A stretch of 64,000 bases of DNA from contig JAKCFJ010000003.1 in NCBI GenBank assembly GCA_025041175.1, positions 496,001-560,000 on the forward strand. Reading direction: 5' to 3'. This document shows positions 57,161-64,000 of this stretch, one piece after another. Position 1 is the stretch's first letter, and each line of letters opens with the position of its first letter. Made by a program: the position numbers and the translations under genes. The notes below the pieces were generated by a model. The model searched no databases and was not told where the DNA came from. It saw only the letters and a program-made list of their open reading frames with translations. The DNA comes from Halobacteriales archaeon YIM A00010 (GTDB lineage: Archaea > Halobacteriota > Halobacteria > Halobacteriales > Haloarculaceae).

Positions 57161-58819
57161 TCAGTAGCCGGTGACGGTGCCGTCTTTACGCGGTTCTGTC
57201 GCGCCCGACAGCGTCTCTCCTCGCTTCCGGACGATCTGTGCGCCGCCAAACATCGACGGCGGGAGGACGCTGACGCTGTGACCCTTCCGGGCGAGTTTCG
57301 TCTGATGCGGGAACCGTTCTTCGACGCCGAGTGCTCCCGACTCGCGGTATCGCCACCGTGGCGCGTCGAGCGCCGCCTGCAGCGGCAGGTCGTGATCGAC
57401 GAGGCTCGAGACCACCTGGAGGTGGCCCTGTGGTTGCATATAGCCGCCCATCACGCCGAACGCCGCCCAGTCGTCTTCGCCGAAGTTGGCGAGGGCCGGG
57501 ATGAGTGTGTGGAACGGTCGCTTGCCCGGCTCGAGACAGTTCGGGTGGTCCGGATCGAGCGAGAACGAGGCACCACGGTTTTGCAGGGCGATGCCGGTAT
57601 CGCCAGCGACGAGCCCGCTGCCGAAGCCGGCAAACCGGGAGTTGATGAACGAGACGAGATTCCCCTCTTCGTCGGCGACCGACAGCAAGACCGTATCAGC
57701 GTCCTCCGCGTTGGCGTTGGGCACGCCGACCGCAGGATCCTGGATCGCCGATTCGCTGATCGCCGTCGCTCGGTCGGCTGCGTAGGCGTTCGACGCCAGC
57801 GGCGGGATCTCGTACTCCGGGTCCGTGATATAGCGGTGGCCGTCGACGAACGCGAGCTTCATCGACTCGACGAGCGCGTGCGTCCGTTCGGGTGAGTCGT
57901 AGGTGTGATCGCCCGCACCGATCTCCTCGGCGATATTCAGCGCCTCCAACACGATCAGTCCCTGGTTGTTCGGCGGCAGTTCGTAGATCTCTGACCCGTT
58001 GTACGTCGTCGAAACCGGCTCGGGGAACTCGGGTTCGAACGCTGCGAGATCGTCGACGGTCAAAAAGCCGCCGTTCGACTGCACTTCTTCGGCGATCGCT
58101 TCGGCGATTTCTCCCTCGTATACGATGTCAGCACCGTGTTCGGCGATCGACCGCATCGATTCGCCGAGACGCGGCAGGGTCACCGTCTCGCCGGCATCGG
58201 GACTAGTTCCGTCCACGAGGTACGCCTCCCGAGCGTGATCGTCGGTGAACAACGCTTCGGCGCTCGTCCACGCGTGTGCGATCACTTCGGACACCGGATA
58301 CCCCTCTGTCGCGTAGTGTATTGCTGGCTGGAGGACGTCGCGGAGCGTCTTTTTGCCAAACCGCTGGACGGTCGTCTCCCATCCACGAGCCGTTCCGGGG
58401 ACGGTCACCGCGTGTGGACCGAGAAACGGCATTTCGACTGAATCCCCGGTCGCCGACTCGTCGACGGCGTAGCCCCGCGATTCTGGATAGTATCTGAAGA
58501 GATCGTCTTCGGACTCGAGCGCGTCTCGGACGGCGGCGATCGTTGCGTCTGCGGGGGCACCGCCACACGAGCGCATTGCTCCGACGTCACCGTCTGCCGT
58601 TCGATAGAGCGCGAAGACGTCGCCGCCGAGTCCGGTCGAGGTGGGTTCAACGACGTTGAGCGCGGCCGCCGTCGCGACCGCGGCGTCGAACGCGTTCCCG
58701 CCGTCCCGAAGCATTTCGAGTCCCGCTTGGGCTGCGAGTGGTTGGCTCGTCGCAACCATGCCACGGTTTGCGTGTACTGTCGCCCGTCTCGATGTGAACC
58801 GATCGAGATCGATGTCCAT
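57161..58819 (-). CDS. Gamma-glutamyltransferase family protein
   Basis: A 552-aa Ntn-hydrolase-type enzyme, cleaving gamma-glutamyl bonds and self-processing into two subunits. Start ATG 58819 (MDIDLDRFTSRRATVHANRGMVATSQPLAAQAGLEMLRDGGNAFDAAVA). The nucleophile is expected to be the Thr of ADTVLLSVADEEGN, followed by FINSRFAGFGSGLVAGDTGIALQNRGASF and GVMGGYMQPQGHLQV. There is no Tat or Sec signal, so it is probably cytoplasmic, unlike many bacterial homologues. Members with this organisation also act on oxamate or cephalosporin-type substrates. Confidence 0.92.
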   Translation of the reverse strand: MDIDLDRFTSRRATVHANRGMVATSQPLAAQAGLEMLRDGGNAFDAAVATAAALNVVEPTSTGLGGDVFALYRTADGDVGAMRSCGGAPADATIAAVRDALESEDDLFRYYPESRGYAVDESATGDSVEMPFLGPHAVTVPGTARGWETTVQRFGKKTLRDVLQPAIHYATEGYPVSEVIAHAWTSAEALFTDDHAREAYLVDGTSPDAGETVTLPRLGESMRSIAEHGADIVYEGEIAEAIAEEVQSNGGFLTVDDLAAFEPEFPEPVSTTYNGSEIYELPPNNQGLIVLEALNIAEEIGAGDHTYDSPERTHALVESMKLAFVDGHRYITDPEYEIPPLASNAYAADRATAISESAIQDPAVGVPNANAEDADTVLLSVADEEGNLVSFINSRFAGFGSGLVAGDTGIALQNRGASFSLDPDHPNCLEPGKRPFHTLIPALANFGEDDWAAFGVMGGYMQPQGHLQVVSSLVDHDLPLQAALDAPRWRYRESGALGVEERFPHQTKLARKGHSVSVLPPSMFGGAQIVRKRGETLSGATEPRKDGTVTGY

Positions 58820-58969
58820 AGCGTACTCCTTTGAATCCGGAAGCCTAAGTCTTGTTATTGCGGAAACATGTGGAGAGGGGGGAAGGCAGTTCGTTGCACA
58901 GTACTGACAGTGCGATTCTCGAGATTCCGTCGGACTGCGACGACGGTGCTGGGTCGCGACCGTCGTTAC

Positions 58970-59534
58970 GCGAACTTGTCGTCGGCGAGATTTACGGACG
59001 TGATCATCGAAACAACACCGGACAACGGCGTGCTCATCTTGAATCCCTGCGTCGCGTCCTGGACCCTTTCCGCGGTCGATGACCGTGACCGAAACGACTA
59101 CCTGAAAGGTGCGATGGGAACGACCACGCCGGTCGGACTCGCTCAGTAGGGACGAGCAGGTGACGGTTCTCGACGGGGACGATTCCCTGTTGATGTCGCC
59201 TGAATCGCTCACGATCGTTTCGCGACAGGATCCAGCAAACCTCGTGATAGTCGTCATGGACAACAGCGAGTTCGCGACGACCGGCGGGCAACCGTCACTG
59301 GCCACCGAGATCGATCTCGCCGCTACCGCCGAGGTTTGTGGTCTCGCCGGCTACGACGCGGCGTCGCTCGATGAGTTGCACGACGCGTACGAGGCGGCGA
59401 TGGAGCATCCCGGACCTGCGCTCGTCAACTGCAAGGTGGAGACGACCGAACTCGAGGAGTACCCCGATCCGGACTACGCACACTCCTATCGCAACCAGTT
59501 CCGAACGGCACTGCTCGAGGAGACCTCGGAGTAG
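58970..59534 (+). pseudogene. Thiamine-diphosphate decarboxylase subunit (ComE-like), frameshifted
   Basis: A fragment beginning around RFTDVIIETTPDNGVLILNPCVASWTLSAVDDRDRNDYLKGAMGTTTPVGL loses frame near 59142 and continues LSRDEQVTVLDGDDSLLMSPESLTIVSRQDPANLVIVVMDNSEFATTGGQPS ... AATAEVCGLAGYDAASLDELHDAYEAAMEHPGPALVNCKVE. The GDG...N thiamine-diphosphate motif (DGDDSLLM ... MDNSEF) is visible. This is the beta-subunit type of sulfopyruvate or phosphonopyruvate decarboxylases. The N-terminus is ragged and no alpha subunit is present. Confidence 0.8.
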
Positions 59535-59580
59535 CGCCGGAGGCGATACCTATTTGGAACCCTCTTGTAATGAATAGTGT

Positions 59581-60681
59581 ATGCCTCGCGTGCAGCAGTC
59601 ATCACTCGAATCGTTTACCGAAGCGTTGCTCGTCGCACTCGATACGCCGCAGACGCTCGCACCCGACATCGCCGACTCGCTCGTGACGGCCGACCTCCGA
59701 GGACACAGCTCCCACGGCGTTCGACGACTCGTCTCGAAGTACGCCGGCGAAATAACGGAGGGGAAAATCGAACCCTCTGCAGTGCCACGCATCGAACGAG
59801 CGGATGGGCCGTGGGCGCTCGTCGATGGAAACCTGTCCTACGGCCAGCTCGCAGGCCGATTGGCTGTGGATACCGCGATCGACCGTGCCAGCGAGCACGA
59901 CATCGGCCTCGCAAGTTTGAAGCGCGTCTCTCACATCGGTCGCGTCGGCGAGTACGCCGAGCGTGCCTGCGAGGAAGGAATGGCGTTCGTCGGGTTCGTA
60001 AGCAATCCAGGCAGTGCATGGGTAGCGCCACCCGGAAGCACCCAGCGGCGGTTTTCGACGAATCCGATCGCTATCGGTGTTCCAACGTTCGGGGCGCTCG
60101 AGTTCCCGCTCGTCGCCGATCTCTCGACGGCACAGGTCGCCCACGGCAAAATCAAGGAACGCGCTGCCAACGGGGAAGCGGTTCCCGAGGAGTGGCTGGT
60201 CGCTGACTCCGGTGAATCGATGACCGATCCGACCGTCTTCGAAGAATCAGGGACGGGAGCGATCGCCCCGCTCGGCGGGCGAACAGCGGGGTACAAGGGA
60301 TTTAATCTCAGTGTGATGACCGAGCTACTGACAGCGAACGTCGCGGATGGAACCGTTTCGGGAATGTCCGACGTGATCTGGGGGAACCACGCGACGTTCT
60401 TCGTCGTCGACCTCGAGGCGTTTACGACTCCGGATCAGATCGCTGATCGTGCCGATGCGATCGCTGAATACGTCCGATCGACTGATTTCTCCGCCGATCG
60501 CACTCCAGGAGCTGCTGCGGAAGGCGATGAGACGCTGCTCCCGGGCGAGGCCGAGTACGCTACCACCTGTCGGTGTAGAGACGAAGGGATCCCGTTTTCG
60601 TCCGTGGACGCCGCGTCACTCGCCGATCTCGCTCGCAGAGAGGGTGTCAGAGAAGAGTTCATTCAAATCACATTCTATTGA
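59581..60681 (+). CDS. Ldh family oxidoreductase (malate/sulfolactate dehydrogenase type)
   Basis: A 366-aa NAD(P)-dependent 2-hydroxyacid dehydrogenase of the type-2 malate/L-lactate/sulfolactate (ComC) family. Typical segments are TADLRGHSSHGVRRLVSKYAGEI, HDIGLASLKRVSHIGRVGEYAERACEEGMAFVGFVSNPG, FSTNPIAIGVPT, VADLSTAQVAHGKIKERAANGEAVPEEWLV and GYKGFNLSVMTELLT. In the ComC branch the substrate is (R)-sulfolactate; the decarboxylase-like gene upstream makes that plausible here, but malate or ureidoglycolate cannot be excluded. Confidence 0.9.
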   Translation: MPRVQQSSLESFTEALLVALDTPQTLAPDIADSLVTADLRGHSSHGVRRLVSKYAGEITEGKIEPSAVPRIERADGPWALVDGNLSYGQLAGRLAVDTAIDRASEHDIGLASLKRVSHIGRVGEYAERACEEGMAFVGFVSNPGSAWVAPPGSTQRRFSTNPIAIGVPTFGALEFPLVADLSTAQVAHGKIKERAANGEAVPEEWLVADSGESMTDPTVFEESGTGAIAPLGGRTAGYKGFNLSVMTELLTANVADGTVSGMSDVIWGNHATFFVVDLEAFTTPDQIADRADAIAEYVRSTDFSADRTPGAAAEGDETLLPGEAEYATTCRCRDEGIPFSSVDAASLADLARREGVREEFIQITFY

Positions 60682-60908
60682 TATATCGAACGAGTGTTGT
60701 ATAGGCGCGTCTCGTTCGGGACGGTACGCTGACCGACCACTGTCGAGCGTTCGGTGGAGATAGCGCCGCCATCGTTCGCTTTTCTGGTCGCAGCGACGTC
60801 GCGCTCGAGGAGAGACGATCGACGCCACGGCCGAACGACTCGGGCGAGTTTCACAATCACTAAGTAACCAGCAAATGTAGTTCCAACGAGAGGATCATTT
60901 ACATTGTC

Positions 60909-62177
60909 ATGACTGTTAACAAAAATGATCGCGCGATCGCGGGCTTTACGATGGCTGGTCACTCGCTCGTTCACTGGTTCGAAACCTCGATTCCGATTTT
61001 CCTCGTCGTCTGGCTCGCGGAATTCGACGTCTCGGTTGCACTGTTCGGCGTCATCGTTGCGTTAGGGTACGCACCGTTCGGGATCGGTGCCCTTCCAGGC
61101 GGGGTTCTGACGGATCGATTCGGGCCGAAACGGCTCATCCTGCTGTGTCTCGTCGGGATGAGCGCGTCATTTCTCCTGCTCGCACTCTCGACATCGATCT
61201 ACACTATCACGATCGGGCTGATCTGCTGGGGAATCGCTGCGAGTATCTACCATCCCGCTGGTCTCGCGTTGATCAGCACCGGCGTCGAGGAACGAGGAAC
61301 CGTCTTCGCCTGGCACGGCATCGCTGGCAACGCCGGTATCGCCCTCGGACCGTTCGCTGCAGCGACGCTCTTGCTCGTTGTCGATCAGTGGCAGCTCGTC
61401 GCGGCGCTCATCGCGATTCCGGGTCTCGCTGCCGCCGTCTACGGATTTCGGGCCGATTTCGATCCGACGGCAGCCGAAGACAACGTCGACGACACCGACG
61501 CCCTGTCTCTTTCCGAGTTTCTGTCGAATTCACGAATACTGTTTACGAGCGCGTTCGCCGCCGTTTTCGTCATCGTCACCTTCGAAGGGCTCTTCTATCG
61601 AGGCGTGCTCACGTACCTGCCCGAGATCCTCCACGGTCTGCCTGCCATGGGCGACGTGACGCTCTCGGCTGGGCTCGAAGGAATCGAACCCGGGGACTAC
61701 ATCTACGTGGGACTCCTCGTGGTCGGTATGGCTGGTCAGTACGCCGGCGGCAAACTCACCAATCGGGTTGCGGCCGGGCGTGGACTGATCACGATCTTCG
61801 CCGTGCTCTGTGTCCTCGCGCTCGTGTTTGTCCCCATCACGTCGATGGGACTACTCCCTATCGTCGCTCTCTGTGCCGTGCTCGGGTTCTTCCTGTTCGC
61901 AATCCAGCCGTTCTATCAAGAAGCGGTCGCGGTCCACACACCCGCTAACACCCGAGGACTCTCGTACGGCTACACCTACCTCGGCGAGTTCGGTTTCGGT
62001 GCGGCGAGCATCGCCATCGGCGGATTCGTTCTGGGCGGCTTTTCGACGGCAACGTTCTTCGTCGTTCTCGCCGCGTTCGCGTTTATCGGAATGTCACTCT
62101 CGGCAGGGCTGGTGGTCGCGCTCGACCGGACCGGCTGGTGGCAAACGGATCTCACGGAGACAAACTCGGGCGACTAA
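60909..62177 (+). CDS. MFS transporter
   Basis: A 422-aa major facilitator protein with twelve helices; segments GHSLVHWFETSIPIFLVVWLAEF, FGIGALPGGVLTDRFGPKRLILLC (DRxG loop), ASIYHPAGLALISTGVEERGTVFAWHGIAGNAGIALGP and SLSAGLVVALDRTGWW. The YHPAG/GVEERGxxFAWHGxxGN arrangement is seen in MFS proteins near organic-acid or fosmidomycin-type transporters. Starts at ATG 60909. Located after the dehydrogenase and probably part of the same catabolic region. Confidence 0.9.
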   Translation: MTVNKNDRAIAGFTMAGHSLVHWFETSIPIFLVVWLAEFDVSVALFGVIVALGYAPFGIGALPGGVLTDRFGPKRLILLCLVGMSASFLLLALSTSIYTITIGLICWGIAASIYHPAGLALISTGVEERGTVFAWHGIAGNAGIALGPFAAATLLLVVDQWQLVAALIAIPGLAAAVYGFRADFDPTAAEDNVDDTDALSLSEFLSNSRILFTSAFAAVFVIVTFEGLFYRGVLTYLPEILHGLPAMGDVTLSAGLEGIEPGDYIYVGLLVVGMAGQYAGGKLTNRVAAGRGLITIFAVLCVLALVFVPITSMGLLPIVALCAVLGFFLFAIQPFYQEAVAVHTPANTRGLSYGYTYLGEFGFGAASIAIGGFVLGGFSTATFFVVLAAFAFIGMSLSAGLVVALDRTGWWQTDLTETNSGD

Positions 62178-62729
62178 GACCTGTCATGGCGTCATCGAAC
62201 GTTCGAGTGGAGGACTGCCATAGTATAGAAAATAGAACACAAACACTCGATCAATCACCTCAATACTGGTAAGACATCCATCCATTTCTGTATGATCTGA
62301 TGATGATTACTGGGAGGGTTCAGCGAGGAAGGCGGCCGGCAGATAGAGGCGCACGGTCCACGAGCCAGTCCAAGTGATCAGCGCCCAGCACGCGATGTGT
62401 TCGTTGTTACCGGATGGCAGTCACCACTGGCTCGCCACCCACAGAAGAGTCATGCACGCGACAGCAGTAGGATGTTACTCGTGATCCGTTGAGCGAGGAT
62501 ACGGCGAGTGATCGAACACGCTATGCTCGAAGAGAGATTGACCTCAGTCTATGTGACATTATCGGACGGGATGAGATAGCGCTCAGAGACGCTACTTCCG
62601 TGCGACAGCGAACGATTGGGACCACTCGTCAACAACTGCGTCGGTGTTGCTGGAGCAGTTTGAGAACAGAGTGTTTGCCGTTGTACCTCTATGAACCACC
62701 CCGCACTGCCACGGTGCTCGTCCGGTGCT
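62178..62729. other. Intergenic, no gene seen before the hairpin array
   Basis: No frame with family similarity and no RNA gene is recognised. The interval separates the MFS gene from the hairpin array at 62730. Confidence 0.5.
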
Positions 62730-62892
62730 ACCGGACTCCGTCCGGTTGCTAACCGAGCTTTGCTCGGCAATGTCACCAGAAGCCTCGGCTTCTGGTTGCT
62801 AACCGGAACTCGAAGAGTTCCGGTAATGTCGTCGGACTCCGTCCGACTGCTTGAGGCGCGTAGCGCCTCTCTGTTACCGGACTTCGTCCGGT
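62730..62892. repeat. Array of seven tandem hairpins with alternating spacers
   Basis: Seven perfect short stem-loops follow one another: 62730-62746, 62753-62767, 62775-62796, 62802-62824, 62831-62847, 62853-62869 and 62876-62892. Arms are 6-10 bp with loops of 2-3 nt (for example ACCGGAC-TCC-GTCCGGT, CCGAGC-TTT-GCTCGG). The spacers alternate TGCTAA, CAATGTC, TGCTA, AATGTC, TGCTT, TCTGTT. Arm sequences differ but each pair stays complementary, including coordinated changes between hairpins 1, 5 and 7. No protein is encoded in a convincing way. Confidence 0.9.
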
Positions 62893-62931
62893 TGCCCGAG
62901 GAACGTTGTATTGTTTCAGTGAATGGAGGGC

Positions 62932-63413
62932 CTACGATTCACCGAGGTGATCGAGTTCGAACGCGTACTCGCCAGCGGAGAGTTCGACCACGATCCGATC
63001 GTCGTCGCGGGAGACGGACTCGATCCCCGCGTGGTTCGGCCGCGTTCGATTGCCGTTGGTCCAGATGTTTGTGCCGTTCTCTCGGACCCGTACTTCGTCA
63101 CCGCCGAGCGCCGGAATTTCGACGGTAGCGGTGGAATTGCCGGGGATAGTTACCTCGAGTGAGATTCCGTCTTTGTCCACTGCGCCGCACGAAGATCGGC
63201 GGGAACCGGTACCGCTCGCTCCCCCGATCCGGTCGCTGCGCTTTGCCCACTGTTACCCTGTACGCCCCGTGTGACGATCGGAATGCCAGCAACCGCGCCG
63301 GTGTACTTCAGATACTCCCGACGGTCGATCGCTGTCACCCGATCACGTGTTCGTCGAGCGTCGTCCAACTGTGATGTCTGTTCGTTCCGCTCGGCATCGC
63401 TTTCGTTTACCAT
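62932..63413 (-). pseudogene. Internally deleted Tat-exported glycosidase-like protein (rhamnosidase-like)
   Basis: The minus strand starts MVNESDAERNEQ and a twin-arginine signal (DRREYLKYTGAVAGIPIVTRGVQGNS), but after about 85 codons the frame is lost at about 63180 and the adjacent frame gives only an 80-residue beta-rich C-terminus (DGISLEVTIPGNSTATVEIPALGGDEVRVRENGTNIWTNG ... SAGEYAFELDH). That ending is like the C-terminal domain of bacterial-type alpha-L-rhamnosidases. The catalytic middle is gone. Confidence 0.6.
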
Positions 63414-63636
63414 TTGCTAACACCGCGTGGTGTAGTAACGATACACTGTCGATAAACATAAAATTACTGCCCCACCAGTCGTTCAGAGGGGGACAGCGCG
63501 ATAGCCACAGCGCGCCGTTCGGAACGCGGGCGACGTGACAGCAACCAGTGGTTCGACGCGGCAGAAGTTCGAGCGGCGCTACGCCGATGGACAACTTTCG
63601 AAAGGTACTTGAAAAAGATGGTAATGGTTATCGACT

Positions 63637-64000
63637 ATGGTAGGAACCACCCTACTAGCCGCAAACATAGGCATTGCCGTCGCACTCACGCTCCTGTTGA
63701 TAATTTATCTCGACCTCGATCCGGCCGTCTCACTCATCATCGGGTCCCTCTACATGGGCATCGCGTCCGGCTTGGGGATGAACGACACCGTCTCCGCCAT
63801 TGGCAGCGGATTCGGGGGGCTGATGGGGGACATCGGTATTCCGATCATCTTCGGCATCATGATCGGTATGCTACTCGCCCAGTGTGGCGGCGCGCGCAAG
63901 ATCGCCGTCACCCTGACGAACGCCGTCCCCAAACGCTACATTCCATACGCGCTCGCGCTCTCCGGCGCCATCGTTGCCATTCCCGTATTCTTCGACGTTG
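63637..64000 (+). CDS. GntP family permease (5' part)
   Basis: Open from ATG 63637 to the window edge (121 codons seen). The start MVGTTLLAANIGIAVALTLLLIIYLDLDPAVSLIIGSLYMGIASGLG and the segment GFGGLMGDIGIPIIFGIMIGMLLAQCGGARKIAVTLTNAVPKRYIPYALALSGAIVAIPVFFDV are typical of gluconate/organic-acid:H+ symporters (GntP family). The remainder of the gene lies beyond the window. Confidence 0.85.
   Translation, partial: MVGTTLLAANIGIAVALTLLLIIYLDLDPAVSLIIGSLYMGIASGLGMNDTVSAIGSGFGGLMGDIGIPIIFGIMIGMLLAQCGGARKIAVTLTNAVPKRYIPYALALSGAIVAIPVFFDV

Noticed and set aside
62730-62892. CRISPR array reading of the hairpin run
   Set aside because: There is no constant repeat of 24-37 bp with unique spacers, and no cas gene nearby; the structure is hairpins with short alternating spacers.

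Overview
The window looks like chromosomal or megaplasmid DNA of an extremely halophilic archaeon (class Halobacteria). The proteins are acidic, several carry twin-arginine signals, and there is a TFIIB-type initiation factor, a Bat/HTH_10 regulator family, TrmB regulators, an ADP-forming acetate-CoA ligase and many haloarchaea-type small zinc proteins. The genus cannot be fixed from the sequence alone. No rRNA, tRNA or CRISPR array was seen. The region is strongly accessory: about fifteen genes are broken (frameshifted, internally deleted, truncated or interrupted) and lie among intact genes, one complete IS6-type element, one IS6 relic and several families of roughly 100-bp terminal-inverted-repeat elements.

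Layout. 0-10 kb: end of a dehydrogenase, an SDR oxidoreductase, a GH97 glycosidase, a MATE exporter, a sugar porter and a large Tat-exported M14 carboxypeptidase. 10-14 kb: lpdA with remnants of a rhodanese and of a dehydrogenase E1-alpha next to it, a sulfite-oxidase-type molybdoenzyme and a frameshifted osmC. 14-21 kb: small or hypothetical genes, a Mop/TOBE protein, a frameshifted ABC exporter, a DUF2267 protein, two proteins sharing an undescribed domain, and two remnants whose intact relatives (acetate-CoA ligase, alpha/beta hydrolase) sit at 30-33 kb. 21-29 kb: tfb, then the overlapping DNA-repair pair polX-ligA convergent with nfo, which is split by an IS6 element with a perfect 8-bp target duplication. 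29-39 kb: erythromycin-esterase-like protein, acetate-CoA ligase, hydrolase, a disulfide-reductase flavoprotein, a DsrE protein, a Bat-type regulator and two TrmB paralogues, one dead. 39-48 kb: a 1485-residue MEDS/PAS/GAF/Bat sensor-regulator, a sulfatase, a Tat protein of unknown role and a two-gene K+/H+ antiporter of KhtTU type. 48-53 kb: IS6 relic, broken beta-helix protein, broken sulfatase and broken GH127 enzyme. 54-64 kb: IclR regulator, a chimera of two gene fragments, two MFS transporters, gamma-glutamyltransferase, a broken thiamine-diphosphate decarboxylase subunit beside an Ldh-type dehydrogenase, an array of seven tandem hairpins, a rhamnosidase-like remnant and the start of a GntP permease.

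How the parts fit. GH97, GH127, a rhamnosidase-like protein, a beta-helix protein, two sulfatases, sugar and GntP transporters and an IclR regulator suggest an ancestral capacity to use sulfated polysaccharides that is now partly eroded. The polX-ligA-nfo group is a base-excision/gap-repair neighbourhood whose AP endonuclease has recently been knocked out. The most unusual non-coding signals are the hairpin array at 62730-62892, with two spacer types alternating between hairpins, and the short inverted-repeat elements with 3-bp TCA/TGA duplications, one of which can be compared directly with its empty target site inside this window.
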